Made by a program: the position numbers and the translations under genes. Of a stretch of 13,456 nucleotides of DNA, positions 9,029 through 13,456 are shown one piece after another. The DNA is from WANQ01 sp964448055 (GTDB lineage: Archaea; Thermoproteota; Thermoprotei_A; Sulfolobales; WANQ01): contig CAYUVB010000043.1 of the NCBI GenBank assembly GCA_964448055.1, forward strand, positions 1 to 13,456. The letters are read 5' to 3'. Every line of letters begins with the position of its first letter. Positions within the stretch are counted from its first letter, which is position 1. The notes beneath the pieces were generated by a model. That model was given only the letters and a program-made list of their open reading frames with translations, was not told the DNA's origin and did no database searches.

Positions 9029-9043
9029 TTTATAAAGTTTATA
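9029..9043 (+). promoter_or_regulatory. TATA-like promoter element for rps7
   Basis: TTTATAAAGTTTATA contains two overlapping box-A-like elements. The first is centred about 63 bases before the rps7 ATG, placing a predicted transcription start near 9058-9062 and giving a leader of about 35-40 bases that includes AAGGGG at 9081-9086 as a possible ribosome binding site. It is immediately preceded by the dyad at 9012-9026. Confidence 0.5.
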
Positions 9044-9096
9044 TTTCTAGATCCCTAAGAAAGTCTCCTGACATAGATTTAAGGGGCTGAAAACGC

Positions 9097-9842
9097 ATGT
9101 CAGAGATCTCAGTAACGGGTATAGAGAAGATAAAGTTATTTGGTAAATGGGACTATGNNNNNNNNNNNNNNNNNNNNNNNNNNNNNNNNNNNNNNNNNNN
9201 NNNNNNNNNNNNNNNNNNNNNNNNNNNNNNNNNNNNNNNNNNNNNNNNNNNNNNNNNGAGATCTCAGTAACGGGTATAGAGAAGATAAAGTTATTTGGTA
9301 AATGGGACTATGAAGGCATTGAAATAAGAGATCCTAGCCTAAAGAAGTACATCAGCCTAAAACCAGTATATGTACCACATACAGGAGGTAGACATGAGCA
9401 TAGGAGATTTGGAAAGGCTGAGGTACCTATAGTAGAACGACTAATAAACAAGCTTATGTTTCCAGGAAGAAACACAGGTAAAAAACATTTAGCATACAAT
9501 ATAGTTGAGAAAGCGTTTGATATAATATATCTAAAAACAAGACAAAACCCGCTTCAAGTTCTTGTAAGGGCTATCGAAAACGCAGCACCTAGGGAGGAAA
9601 CCACTAGAATAATGTACGGCGGTATCGTATACCATGTAGCTGTAGACGTGGCTCCTCAAAGGCGTGTTGACTTGGCTTTAAGGTTTATAGCTGAAGGGGC
9701 AAGACTAGCTGCATTTAATAATCCTAAGCCTATAGAGGAATGTTTAGCTGATGAAATAATGGCAGCAGCAAACAATGATCCTAAGAGCTATGCTATACAA
9801 AGAAAAGAGGAAATAGAAAGAATAGCTCTAAGCTCCAGGTAA
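9097..9842 (+). CDS. rps7: Ribosomal protein S7 (uS7), interrupted by an assembly gap
   Basis: S7 is a primary 16S rRNA-binding protein that organises the small-subunit head. The true start is the ATG at 9097 (MSEISVTGIEKIKLFGKWDY), but 100 N begin at 9158 and the sequence after them repeats codons 3-20 and then continues (EGIEIRDPSLKKYISLKPVY). Deleting one 55-base copy plus the 100 N gives a continuous frame of 196 residues, normal for archaeal S7. As printed, the frame is broken because the inserted 155 bases are not a multiple of three. Recognisable blocks are KAEVPIVERLINKLMFPGRN, NPLQVLVRAIENAAPREETT, GGIVYHVAVDVAPQRRVDLA and a C-terminal EIMAAANNDPKSYAIQRKEE. The gene is probably intact in the organism; the defect is in the assembly. 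Confidence 0.95.
9103..9157 (+). repeat. Left copy of 55-bp perfect duplicate flanking the N gap
   Basis: These 55 bases of the rps7 5' end are identical to 9258-9312 on the other side of the 100-N run. The two copies encode the same residues of S7 (EISVTGIEK to WDY). The size and the placement exactly against the N run on both sides show that they are overlapping contig ends rather than a biological repeat. Confidence 0.95.
9158..9257. other. Assembly gap of exactly 100 N inside rps7
   Basis: The run is exactly 100 N, a common placeholder for a gap of unknown size. Because the flanks overlap perfectly by 55 bases, the true gap length is most likely negative (minus 55), that is, no sequence is missing. 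Confidence 0.95.
9258..9312 (+). repeat. Right copy of 55-bp perfect duplicate flanking the N gap
   Basis: This is identical to 9103-9157 and begins at the first base after the N run. It continues in frame into the rest of rps7, so this copy belongs to the contig that carries the gene body. Confidence 0.95.
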
Positions 9843-9846
9843 AGCC

Positions 9847-9871
9847 GTTTAAATAATAAAACCTTTTAAGC
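9847..9871 (+). promoter_or_regulatory. Promoter region of the EF-1alpha gene
   Basis: Two candidate box A elements occur just after the rps7 stop: GTTTAAATAAT at 9847-9857 and CTTTTAAGC at 9863-9871. The second continues as CTTTTAAGCTAC, one mismatch from the rps12 element CTTATAAGCTAC, and predicts a transcription start near 9891 with a leader of about 36 bases. The first predicts a start near 9877. The leader contains GGTAGGG at 9912-9918 as possible ribosome binding site. Confidence 0.5.
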
Positions 9872-9926
9872 TACCCTTATCAACATGTCTCCAGGACAAG
9901 AATAATTAATAGGTAGGGACGATATC

Positions 9927-11243
9927 ATGAGCCAAAAACCACACCTAAACCTTGTAATAATAGGGCATGTAGACCATGGTAAAAGCACCTTAGTAGGTCA
10001 CCTACTATTTAGAACGGGATTCATTGACGAAAAGACTATTAAAATGCTAGAAGAAGAAGCAAAGAAACGCGGAAAAGAATCATTCAAGTTCGCATGGCTA
10101 CTTGACAAGTTAAAGGAGGAACGTGAAAGAGGAGTAACAATATCACTAAGCTTCATGAAGTTCGAGACAAAGAAGTACTTCTTCACAATCATTGATGCAC
10201 CAGGTCACAGAGACTTCGTAAAGAACATGATCACAGGTGCTAGCCAAGCTGATGCAGCAATACTAGTTGTCTCAGCTAGAGAGGGTGAATTCGAAGCAGG
10301 TATGAGCCCAGAAGGTCAGACAAGAGAGCATGCAATACTAGCTAGAACTATGGGCATAAACCAGTTAATAGTGACAGTAAATAAGATGGACGCCACTCAA
10401 CCTCCCTGGAGTGAACAAAGATATAAGAAAATAGTTGAAATACTCAGCAAATTCCTCAAGAGCATAGGTTATGATCCATCAAAGATACCATTCATACCAG
10501 TATCAGCGTGGACAGGAGACAACTTAATAGAAAGAAGCCCCAACATGCCATGGTATAATGGACCAACATTAATAGAAGCTTTAGATATGCTACAGCCACC
10601 AGCTAAACCAGTAGACAAGCCATTACGAATACCAATACAAGACGTCTATTCAATAGCTGGTGTAGGTACAGTACCAGTAGGTAGAGTAGAAACTGGTGTC
10701 TTGAAGGTAGGCGATAAAGTAGTATTTATGCCACCAGGTGTAGTAGGTGAAGTTAGAAGCATAGAAACTCACCACGTAAGAATAGAGAAAGCCGAGCCGG
10801 GCGACAACATAGGTTTCAACGTAAGAGGAATATCTAAGAGAGATATACGTAGAGGCGATGTAGCAGGACATCCAACTAACCCACCAACAGTGGCAGAAGA
10901 ATTCACGGCAAGAATATATGTCATATGGCATCCAACAGCAATAGCAGTAGGATACACGCCAGTAATTCATGCACATACAGCAAGCATAGCAGCTAGAATA
11001 ACAGAGATAGTAGCAAAGATAGATCCAAGAACAGGTAAGACTGTAGAAGAGAAACCAAAGTTCATAAAGATGGGTGAGGCAGCTATAGTAAAGTTCAAGC
11101 CTATAAAGCCTATGGTCATAGAGAAATTCAGTGAGTTCCCACAGCTTGGAAGATTCGCTATGAGAGATATGGGTAAGACCGTAGGTATCGGTGTAGTTGT
11201 AGACGTAAAGCCTGCGCAAATAAGAATACAAGAAAAGAGGTAA
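9927..11243 (+). CDS. tuf: Translation elongation factor EF-1alpha (aEF1A)
   Basis: This is the 438-residue archaeal EF-1A, the GTPase that delivers aminoacyl-tRNA to the ribosome. All G motifs are present: GHVDHGKST at residues 13-21, the switch I RERGVTIS with T71, DAPGH at 90-94, NKMD at 152-155 and SAW at 193-195. Domains 2 and 3 follow, with KPLRIPIQDVYSIAGVGTVP opening domain 2 and GRFAMRDMGKTVGIGVV near the C-terminus. The length and gap-free alignment to remembered crenarchaeal homologues indicate an intact gene. No EF-2 gene lies between rps7 and this gene, unlike the bacterial str order. The ATG lies after a GGTAGGG site. The protein should be one of the most abundant in the cell, consistent with its own promoter-like elements. 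Confidence 0.98.
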   Translation: MSQKPHLNLVIIGHVDHGKSTLVGHLLFRTGFIDEKTIKMLEEEAKKRGKESFKFAWLLDKLKEERERGVTISLSFMKFETKKYFFTIIDAPGHRDFVKNMITGASQADAAILVVSAREGEFEAGMSPEGQTREHAILARTMGINQLIVTVNKMDATQPPWSEQRYKKIVEILSKFLKSIGYDPSKIPFIPVSAWTGDNLIERSPNMPWYNGPTLIEALDMLQPPAKPVDKPLRIPIQDVYSIAGVGTVPVGRVETGVLKVGDKVVFMPPGVVGEVRSIETHHVRIEKAEPGDNIGFNVRGISKRDIRRGDVAGHPTNPPTVAEEFTARIYVIWHPTAIAVGYTPVIHAHTASIAARITEIVAKIDPRTGKTVEEKPKFIKMGEAAIVKFKPIKPMVIEKFSEFPQLGRFAMRDMGKTVGIGVVVDVKPAQIRIQEKR

Positions 11244-11266
11244 AATACTAAATATAATAAACAATG

Positions 11267-11283
11267 TTTTTAATTTAAATATC
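11267..11283 (+). promoter_or_regulatory. T-run and TATA-like element between the EF-1alpha gene and rps10
   Basis: TTTTT at 11267-11271 could terminate EF-1alpha transcripts, since archaeal polymerase stops at T-runs. TTTAAATATC at 11274-11283 fits a box A and predicts a transcription start near 11304, about 20 bases before the rps10 ATG. The two functions overlap and neither is certain. The 81-base spacer holds nothing else recognisable. Confidence 0.4.
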
Positions 11284-11324
11284 TTTGTGAAATCTTCCCC
11301 TTACACTAACATGGTGATACAAAA

Positions 11325-11371
11325 ATGCCTACAAAGGCTAGAATAAGGCTATGGAGTACAAACGTTGAAAG
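11325..11371 (+). CDS. rps10: Ribosomal protein S10 (uS10), 5' fragment cut by an assembly gap
   Basis: Only the first 15 complete codons are visible: MPTKARIRLWSTNVE. This matches the strongly conserved N-terminus of archaeal S10, a small-subunit head protein, and S10 is the expected gene after EF-1alpha in crenarchaea. GGTGAT at 11313-11318, 6 bases before the ATG, is an ideal ribosome binding site. Archaeal S10 has about 100 residues, so roughly 85 codons are missing; the printed 100 N cannot hold them. The reading frame that happens to continue beyond the N run to 11570 does not resemble the S10 C-terminus and should not be joined to it. Confidence 0.9.
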
Positions 11372-11471
11372 NNNNNNNNNNNNNNNNNNNNNNNNNNNNN
11401 NNNNNNNNNNNNNNNNNNNNNNNNNNNNNNNNNNNNNNNNNNNNNNNNNNNNNNNNNNNNNNNNNNNNNNN
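11372..11471. other. Assembly gap of exactly 100 N inside rps10
   Basis: The run is exactly 100 N. In contrast to the first gap, the flanks share no overlap and encode unrelated proteins. At least the remaining ~250 bases of rps10, and the beginning of another gene, must be missing, so the true gap is larger than shown. Confidence 0.9.
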
Positions 11472-11570
11472 CATGAACGTAGAACTATAGTAAAAGCCAT
11501 TACTTATGCTCAAATGAAGATAGAAAAGATAAATAATGTATGGAAAGCAACATTTGTTGTTGACATCTGA
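11472..11570 (+). CDS. C-terminal fragment of an unrecognised protein
   Basis: The first 32 codons after the gap form an open frame ending at TGA 11568-11570. The visible tail includes RRTIVKAITYAQMKIEKI and ends in WKATFVVDI. I do not recognise the family. It is a mixed-charge segment with an apparent final beta strand (ATFVVDI), and shows no zinc ligands or membrane segment. It does not fit the end of S10. The frame coincides with that of rps10 across the 100 N only by chance of the placeholder length. The gene is convergent with the archaemetzincin gene, with 16 bases between their stops. That it is coding at all rests on the open frame and the natural-looking residue composition, so confidence is moderate. 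Confidence 0.5.
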   Translation, partial: HERRTIVKAITYAQMKIEKINNVWKATFVVDI

Positions 11571-11586
11571 ATTCCAAAATATAACG

Positions 11587-12147
11587 TTAAAGTTTCACTT
11601 GTTTAATTCCAAGGCCCTCTATTCTTCGTTTACAGTCATCGCAAAAGTAAGGTGTTTTTCTATCAACATCAACAATGCTATTACTAAAACACATAACACA
11701 TTCACGGTTAACACAATGACTTAAGCCTAGTAAATGTCCGAACTCGTGTATAAGCTCCTTAACTATACGTGTAATATACAGTTCAGTATCTGGCTTTTGA
11801 CCATAGAATTCGGGTTTAAGCCTCCTAGTATATACGCATGCAATCCTATATATGGGTGAAGCTTGGCCGAAGACAAAATTGAGTCCATCAGCATATGCAT
11901 CTATATCTCCTAAACATAGTATGTAATCGTATTTGGTATCTTTAAACATCTCATGTATGTATTTGATGATTTTTGGACTATAATACTGTCCCCTCTGCCA
12001 ATCATATGCATTAAGTGGGGGTGTAATAATGGTAGAGGAAGGTATGAATTCTACATCAGTAAATAGTTTGTTTAGTAAATCAACAACAATATTATAAATG
12101 TTTAGTTCAATCAAAGTTATAGGCTGAACCAATACAATGTATTTCAT
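11587..12147 (-). CDS. amzA: Archaemetzincin, zinc metalloprotease (AmzA-like)
   Basis: The 186-residue protein carries the archaemetzincin signature: HEFGHLLGLSHC at residues 134-145, with catalytic E135 and zinc-binding histidines H134, H138 and H144, followed by C145-x4-C150-x-M152 (the Met-turn) and C169-x2-C172, which form a structural second zinc site. This C-rich pattern separates archaemetzincins from other metzincins. The N-terminus begins directly with a strand (MKYIVLVQP) and has no signal peptide, so it is a cytoplasmic peptidase; its natural substrate is not known. The open frame extends to a TTG at 12165, but the ATG at 12147 gives the usual N-terminus and is preferred. It is divergent from the tRNA-Phe and convergent with the fragment at 11472. 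Confidence 0.92.
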   Translation of the reverse strand: MKYIVLVQPITLIELNIYNIVVDLLNKLFTDVEFIPSSTIITPPLNAYDWQRGQYYSPKIIKYIHEMFKDTKYDYILCLGDIDAYADGLNFVFGQASPIYRIACVYTRRLKPEFYGQKPDTELYITRIVKELIHEFGHLLGLSHCVNRECVMCFSNSIVDVDRKTPYFCDDCKRRIEGLGIKQVKL

Positions 12148-12169
12148 AGCTACTAGCACCAGCAATAAA

Positions 12170-12178
12170 CCTTAAACC
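12170..12178 (+). promoter_or_regulatory. Possible box A for tRNA-Phe
   Basis: ACCTTAAAC is a TATA-like element centred about 33 bases before the mature tRNA 5' end, which would give a precursor with a leader of around 7 bases. It is inferred from spacing only. Confidence 0.35.
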
Positions 12179-12185
12179 TCCCCTG

Positions 12186-12193
12186 TATAAAAC
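12186..12193 (-). promoter_or_regulatory. Possible box A for the archaemetzincin gene
   Basis: Read on the minus strand this is GTTTTATA, centred about 42 bases before the ATG at 12147, predicting a start near 12163 and a short leader. It interleaves with the tRNA promoter region, so the two divergent genes share about 60 bases of control DNA. Confidence 0.4.
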
Positions 12194-12206
12194 AATACCC
12201 AGGCGC

Positions 12207-12278
12207 GCCGCCGTAGCTCAGCGGGAGAGCGCCCGGCTGAAGACCGGGTGGTCGGGGGTTCAAATCCCCCCGGCGGCA
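12207..12278 (+). tRNA. tRNA-Phe (anticodon GAA)
   Basis: The 72-base cloverleaf is fully paired: acceptor GCCGCCG (12207-12213) with CGGCGGC (12271-12277), discriminator A at 12278, D stem GCTC/GAGC, anticodon stem CCCGG/CCGGG around the loop CTGAAGA with anticodon GAA at 12239-12241, a five-base variable loop TGGTC, and T stem GGGGG/CCCCC with loop TTCAAAT. It decodes UUC and UUU. G37 follows the anticodon, the position made into wyosine-type bases in archaeal tRNA-Phe. There is no intron and no encoded CCA, so CCA must be added by the nucleotidyltransferase. The almost all-GC stems, within AT-rich DNA, indicate a high growth temperature. Confidence 0.98.
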
Positions 12279-12338
12279 TTCAATCGGTTCTCGGGTTCTC
12301 TATAATTTTAGGTTCCAATATGGTTATGAGGTGAAGAC
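12279..12338 (+). promoter_or_regulatory. Spacer between tRNA-Phe and the nucleotidyltransferase, with strong ribosome binding site
   Basis: TATAATTTT at 12301-12309 may be a box A for the next gene or a T-rich terminator of the tRNA. TGAGGTGA at 12327-12334, 4 bases before the ATG at 12339, is an eight-base match to the archaeal 16S anti-Shine-Dalgarno sequence, the best in the window, and fixes that start. A seven-base direct repeat GGTTCTC lies at 12286-12292 and 12294-12300. Confidence 0.5.
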
Positions 12339-13034
12339 ATGAAAGCTGTTATTTTAGCTGGTGGATACGGTAAGAGGTTGAGGCCCCTAACTATAGATAA
12401 GCCGAAACCATTAGTGGAGATTGCAGGTAAGCCTATTCTCTTATGGCAGATTGAATGGTTAAAGAAATATAATATAGATGAAATAGTCTTACTTGTCGGG
12501 TATCTTAGGGACAAAATCATCGAGTACATTGGTAGTGGGAGAAAATTCGACGTTAAAGTAACATATGTGGTTGAAGATGAACCTTTAGGTACTGGCGGTG
12601 CATTGAAAAATGCAGAGCCTGTCTTAAGAAATGAAGAAAAGTTCCTTGTATTAAACGGTGATATAATAACTAATCTGGATCCATTAAAATTGTTAGCTAA
12701 TGTTAACGAAAATATTGTAGTATCTATTGCTGCAGTTCCTTTAAGAAGCCCATATGGTATCTTAAGTATTGATGAGAAAGGATACATAATAAGATTTGAG
12801 GAAAAACCTATAATCGAAAATTACTGGATAAATGCAGGTGTATATGCTATGACACCTAAAATATTTGAATACCTGCCAGACAAAGGCGATATTGAAAGAA
12901 CAACATTTCCTAAACTGGCTTCTGAGAAACGGCTAATAGCAACAAAGTATACAGGGGTACTATGGCGAAGTATTGACACATACAAAGATGTAGAAGAAGC
13001 AGGAAAAGAACTAAGTATGCTAAAGGGTGCATGA
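12339..13034 (+). CDS. Sugar-phosphate nucleotidyltransferase (NDP-sugar pyrophosphorylase family)
   Basis: This 231-residue protein has the complete GT-A-like nucleotidyltransferase domain that couples a sugar 1-phosphate with an NTP to give an NDP-sugar and pyrophosphate. Seen are LAGGYGKRLRPLT (residues 6-18) with the conserved glycines and arginine for NTP binding, KPKP (21-24), EPLGTGGAL (81-89), the metal-binding aspartate in LNGDII (D108), FEEKP (153-157), NAGVYA (165-170) and a final WRSIDTYKD. It ends soon after this domain, without the left-handed beta-helix domain found in longer archaeal relatives. Mannose-1-phosphate guanylyltransferase or glucose-1-phosphate nucleotidyltransferase activity is plausible; base and sugar specificity cannot be read from this. 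It would supply activated sugar for glycolipids, N-glycans or compatible solutes. The stop abuts the next gene, suggesting an operon. Confidence 0.9.
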   Translation: MKAVILAGGYGKRLRPLTIDKPKPLVEIAGKPILLWQIEWLKKYNIDEIVLLVGYLRDKIIEYIGSGRKFDVKVTYVVEDEPLGTGGALKNAEPVLRNEEKFLVLNGDIITNLDPLKLLANVNENIVVSIAAVPLRSPYGILSIDEKGYIIRFEEKPIIENYWINAGVYAMTPKIFEYLPDKGDIERTTFPKLASEKRLIATKYTGVLWRSIDTYKDVEEAGKELSMLKGA

Positions 13035-13456
13035 ATGAGAATACAGCATGAAAGACCACTTTTCGTTTTGCTGGAACTACTTGGAGAGAATGATGTTTAC
13101 GTTCTTTCTCATAAGTCGAAGTTAAAGAGAAGTAGGTTAATAGATAATCCATTCCAAGAACTAGTTTTAACACTATTACTTCGTAAAGGATGTGTATGTA
13201 AAGGAACTATTCAAGGTGATGTAATAGCAGAATATATCTTTCAAAGTAGAATTTACAGATATTTAGCTGGTAAAACCACATTCGGTGTTAGTGGAGCGTA
13301 CTATGTAGATAAGTGCTATAATAACGATAAAGTCATCATAAAACATGTTGATATACTAGAGAACCTTTCCAACATACCCATCATAGTAATAGACTATAAA
13401 TTTTGGGATATACTTTTAGATAAGGAAAAGAATAGACTTCTTACCCAAACTGTATT
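13035..13456 (+). CDS. Probable Trm10-family SPOUT tRNA methyltransferase, N-terminal part
   Basis: The frame is open from the ATG at 13035 to the window end (140 codons), so the gene is truncated by the window. It starts directly after the stop of the preceding gene, with GGGTG at 13025-13029 as ribosome binding site. The first ~110 residues are not diagnostic (MRIQHERPLFVLL and a cysteine pair C53/C55). Residues 114-139, beginning IPIIVIDYKFWDILLDKEKN and followed by RLLTQT, resemble the opening of the Trm10 SPOUT domain, where a (V/I)ID strand is followed by a helix with a conserved KE and Q. Archaeal Trm10 proteins methylate N1 of purine 9 in tRNA and carry a variable N-terminal domain. 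The tRNA gene nearby is compatible with this but not evidence. The call is from remembered motif similarity and could be wrong. Confidence 0.5.
   Translation, partial: MRIQHERPLFVLLELLGENDVYVLSHKSKLKRSRLIDNPFQELVLTLLLRKGCVCKGTIQGDVIAEYIFQSRIYRYLAGKTTFGVSGAYYVDKCYNNDKVIIKHVDILENLSNIPIIVIDYKFWDILLDKEKNRLLTQTV

Noticed and set aside
9103..9312. The 55-bp duplicate as a true direct repeat or mobile-element target duplication
   Set aside because: It abuts a 100-N placeholder exactly on both sides and lies in frame within a single-copy essential gene; an unmerged contig overlap explains it completely.
9147..9842. Reading frame starting at an ATG-like codon at 9147 and crossing the N run into S7
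   Set aside because: It begins out of frame with the real S7 start and exists only because of the N placeholder; the correct start is 9097 once the duplicate is collapsed.
10650..11264. 204-codon open frame on the minus strand inside the EF-1alpha gene
   Set aside because: It is extremely rich in tyrosine, cysteine, serine and tryptophan, the expected shadow of a biased coding strand opposite EF-1alpha, and has no start context or homology.
11536..11724. 62-codon plus-strand frame over the end of the archaemetzincin gene
   Set aside because: It lies opposite the C-terminal zinc-binding part of a clearly real gene and has no recognisable content.
12202..12209. GGCGCGCC palindrome at the tRNA 5' end
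   Set aside because: It arises from the GC-rich acceptor stem and a few upstream bases; eight bases are not evidence of a functional site.
12286..12300. Seven-base tandem repeat GGTTCTC after tRNA-Phe as a possible integration site scar
   Set aside because: It is too short, does not duplicate the tRNA 3' end, and no integrase or foreign DNA follows.
12308..12787. 159-codon minus-strand frame inside the nucleotidyltransferase
   Set aside because: The + strand frame has all family motifs and a perfect ribosome binding site; the minus frame has none.
1..13456. CRISPR array, toxin-antitoxin, defence or mobile genetic system
   Set aside because: No regularly spaced repeats, transposase, integrase or defence-type proteins were found; nearly all of the window is conserved core machinery.

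Overview
The window is a stretch of a thermophilic archaeal chromosome, most likely crenarchaeal (Thermoprotei; a Desulfurococcales-like relative is my best guess, inferred from remembered protein similarity and gene order only). The evidence is an RNA polymerase largest subunit split into A' and A'' genes, an unsplit subunit B, an EF-1alpha directly between S7 and S10 with no EF-2 gene in between, strong GGTGAT-type ribosome binding sites, AT-rich DNA with AGA/AGG arginine codons, and a very GC-rich tRNA stem set.

Positions 1-8360 are the classic RNA polymerase operon on the + strand: rpoH (27-269), rpoB (278-3682), rpoA1 (3693-6338), rpoA2 (6335-7543), rpl30e (7574-7918) and nusA (7923-8360), tightly spaced or overlapping. 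Positions 8361-11371 hold the 'str-like' translation genes: rps12 (8419-8862), rps7 (9097-9842), the EF-1alpha gene (9927-11243) and the start of rps10 (11325-11371). Each of these has its own upstream gap with a TATA-like element, so this part looks like separately promoted genes rather than one transcript. The layout couples production of the transcription machinery to core small-subunit proteins and the factor that delivers aminoacyl-tRNA.

Two runs of exactly 100 N break the sequence. The first (9158-9257) lies in rps7 and is flanked by a perfect 55-bp duplicate, so it is an unmerged contig overlap. Removing 155 bases restores an intact 196-residue S7. The second (11372-11471) lies in rps10 and has no such overlap. 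The sequence after it is the tail of a different, unrecognised gene, so real DNA is missing there.

From 11572 the content becomes less tightly linked: a minus-strand archaemetzincin protease gene (11587-12147), a divergent tRNA-Phe(GAA) (12207-12278), a sugar-phosphate nucleotidyltransferase (12339-13034) and, immediately adjoining it, the first 140 codons of a probable Trm10-type SPOUT tRNA methyltransferase that runs off the window.

I found no mobile element, CRISPR array or defence system. Most of the window is conserved core machinery. The points worth a second look are the assembly defects, the orphan gene tail, the shared promoter core motif, the rps12-rps7 spacer and the tRNA-linked genes at the right end.
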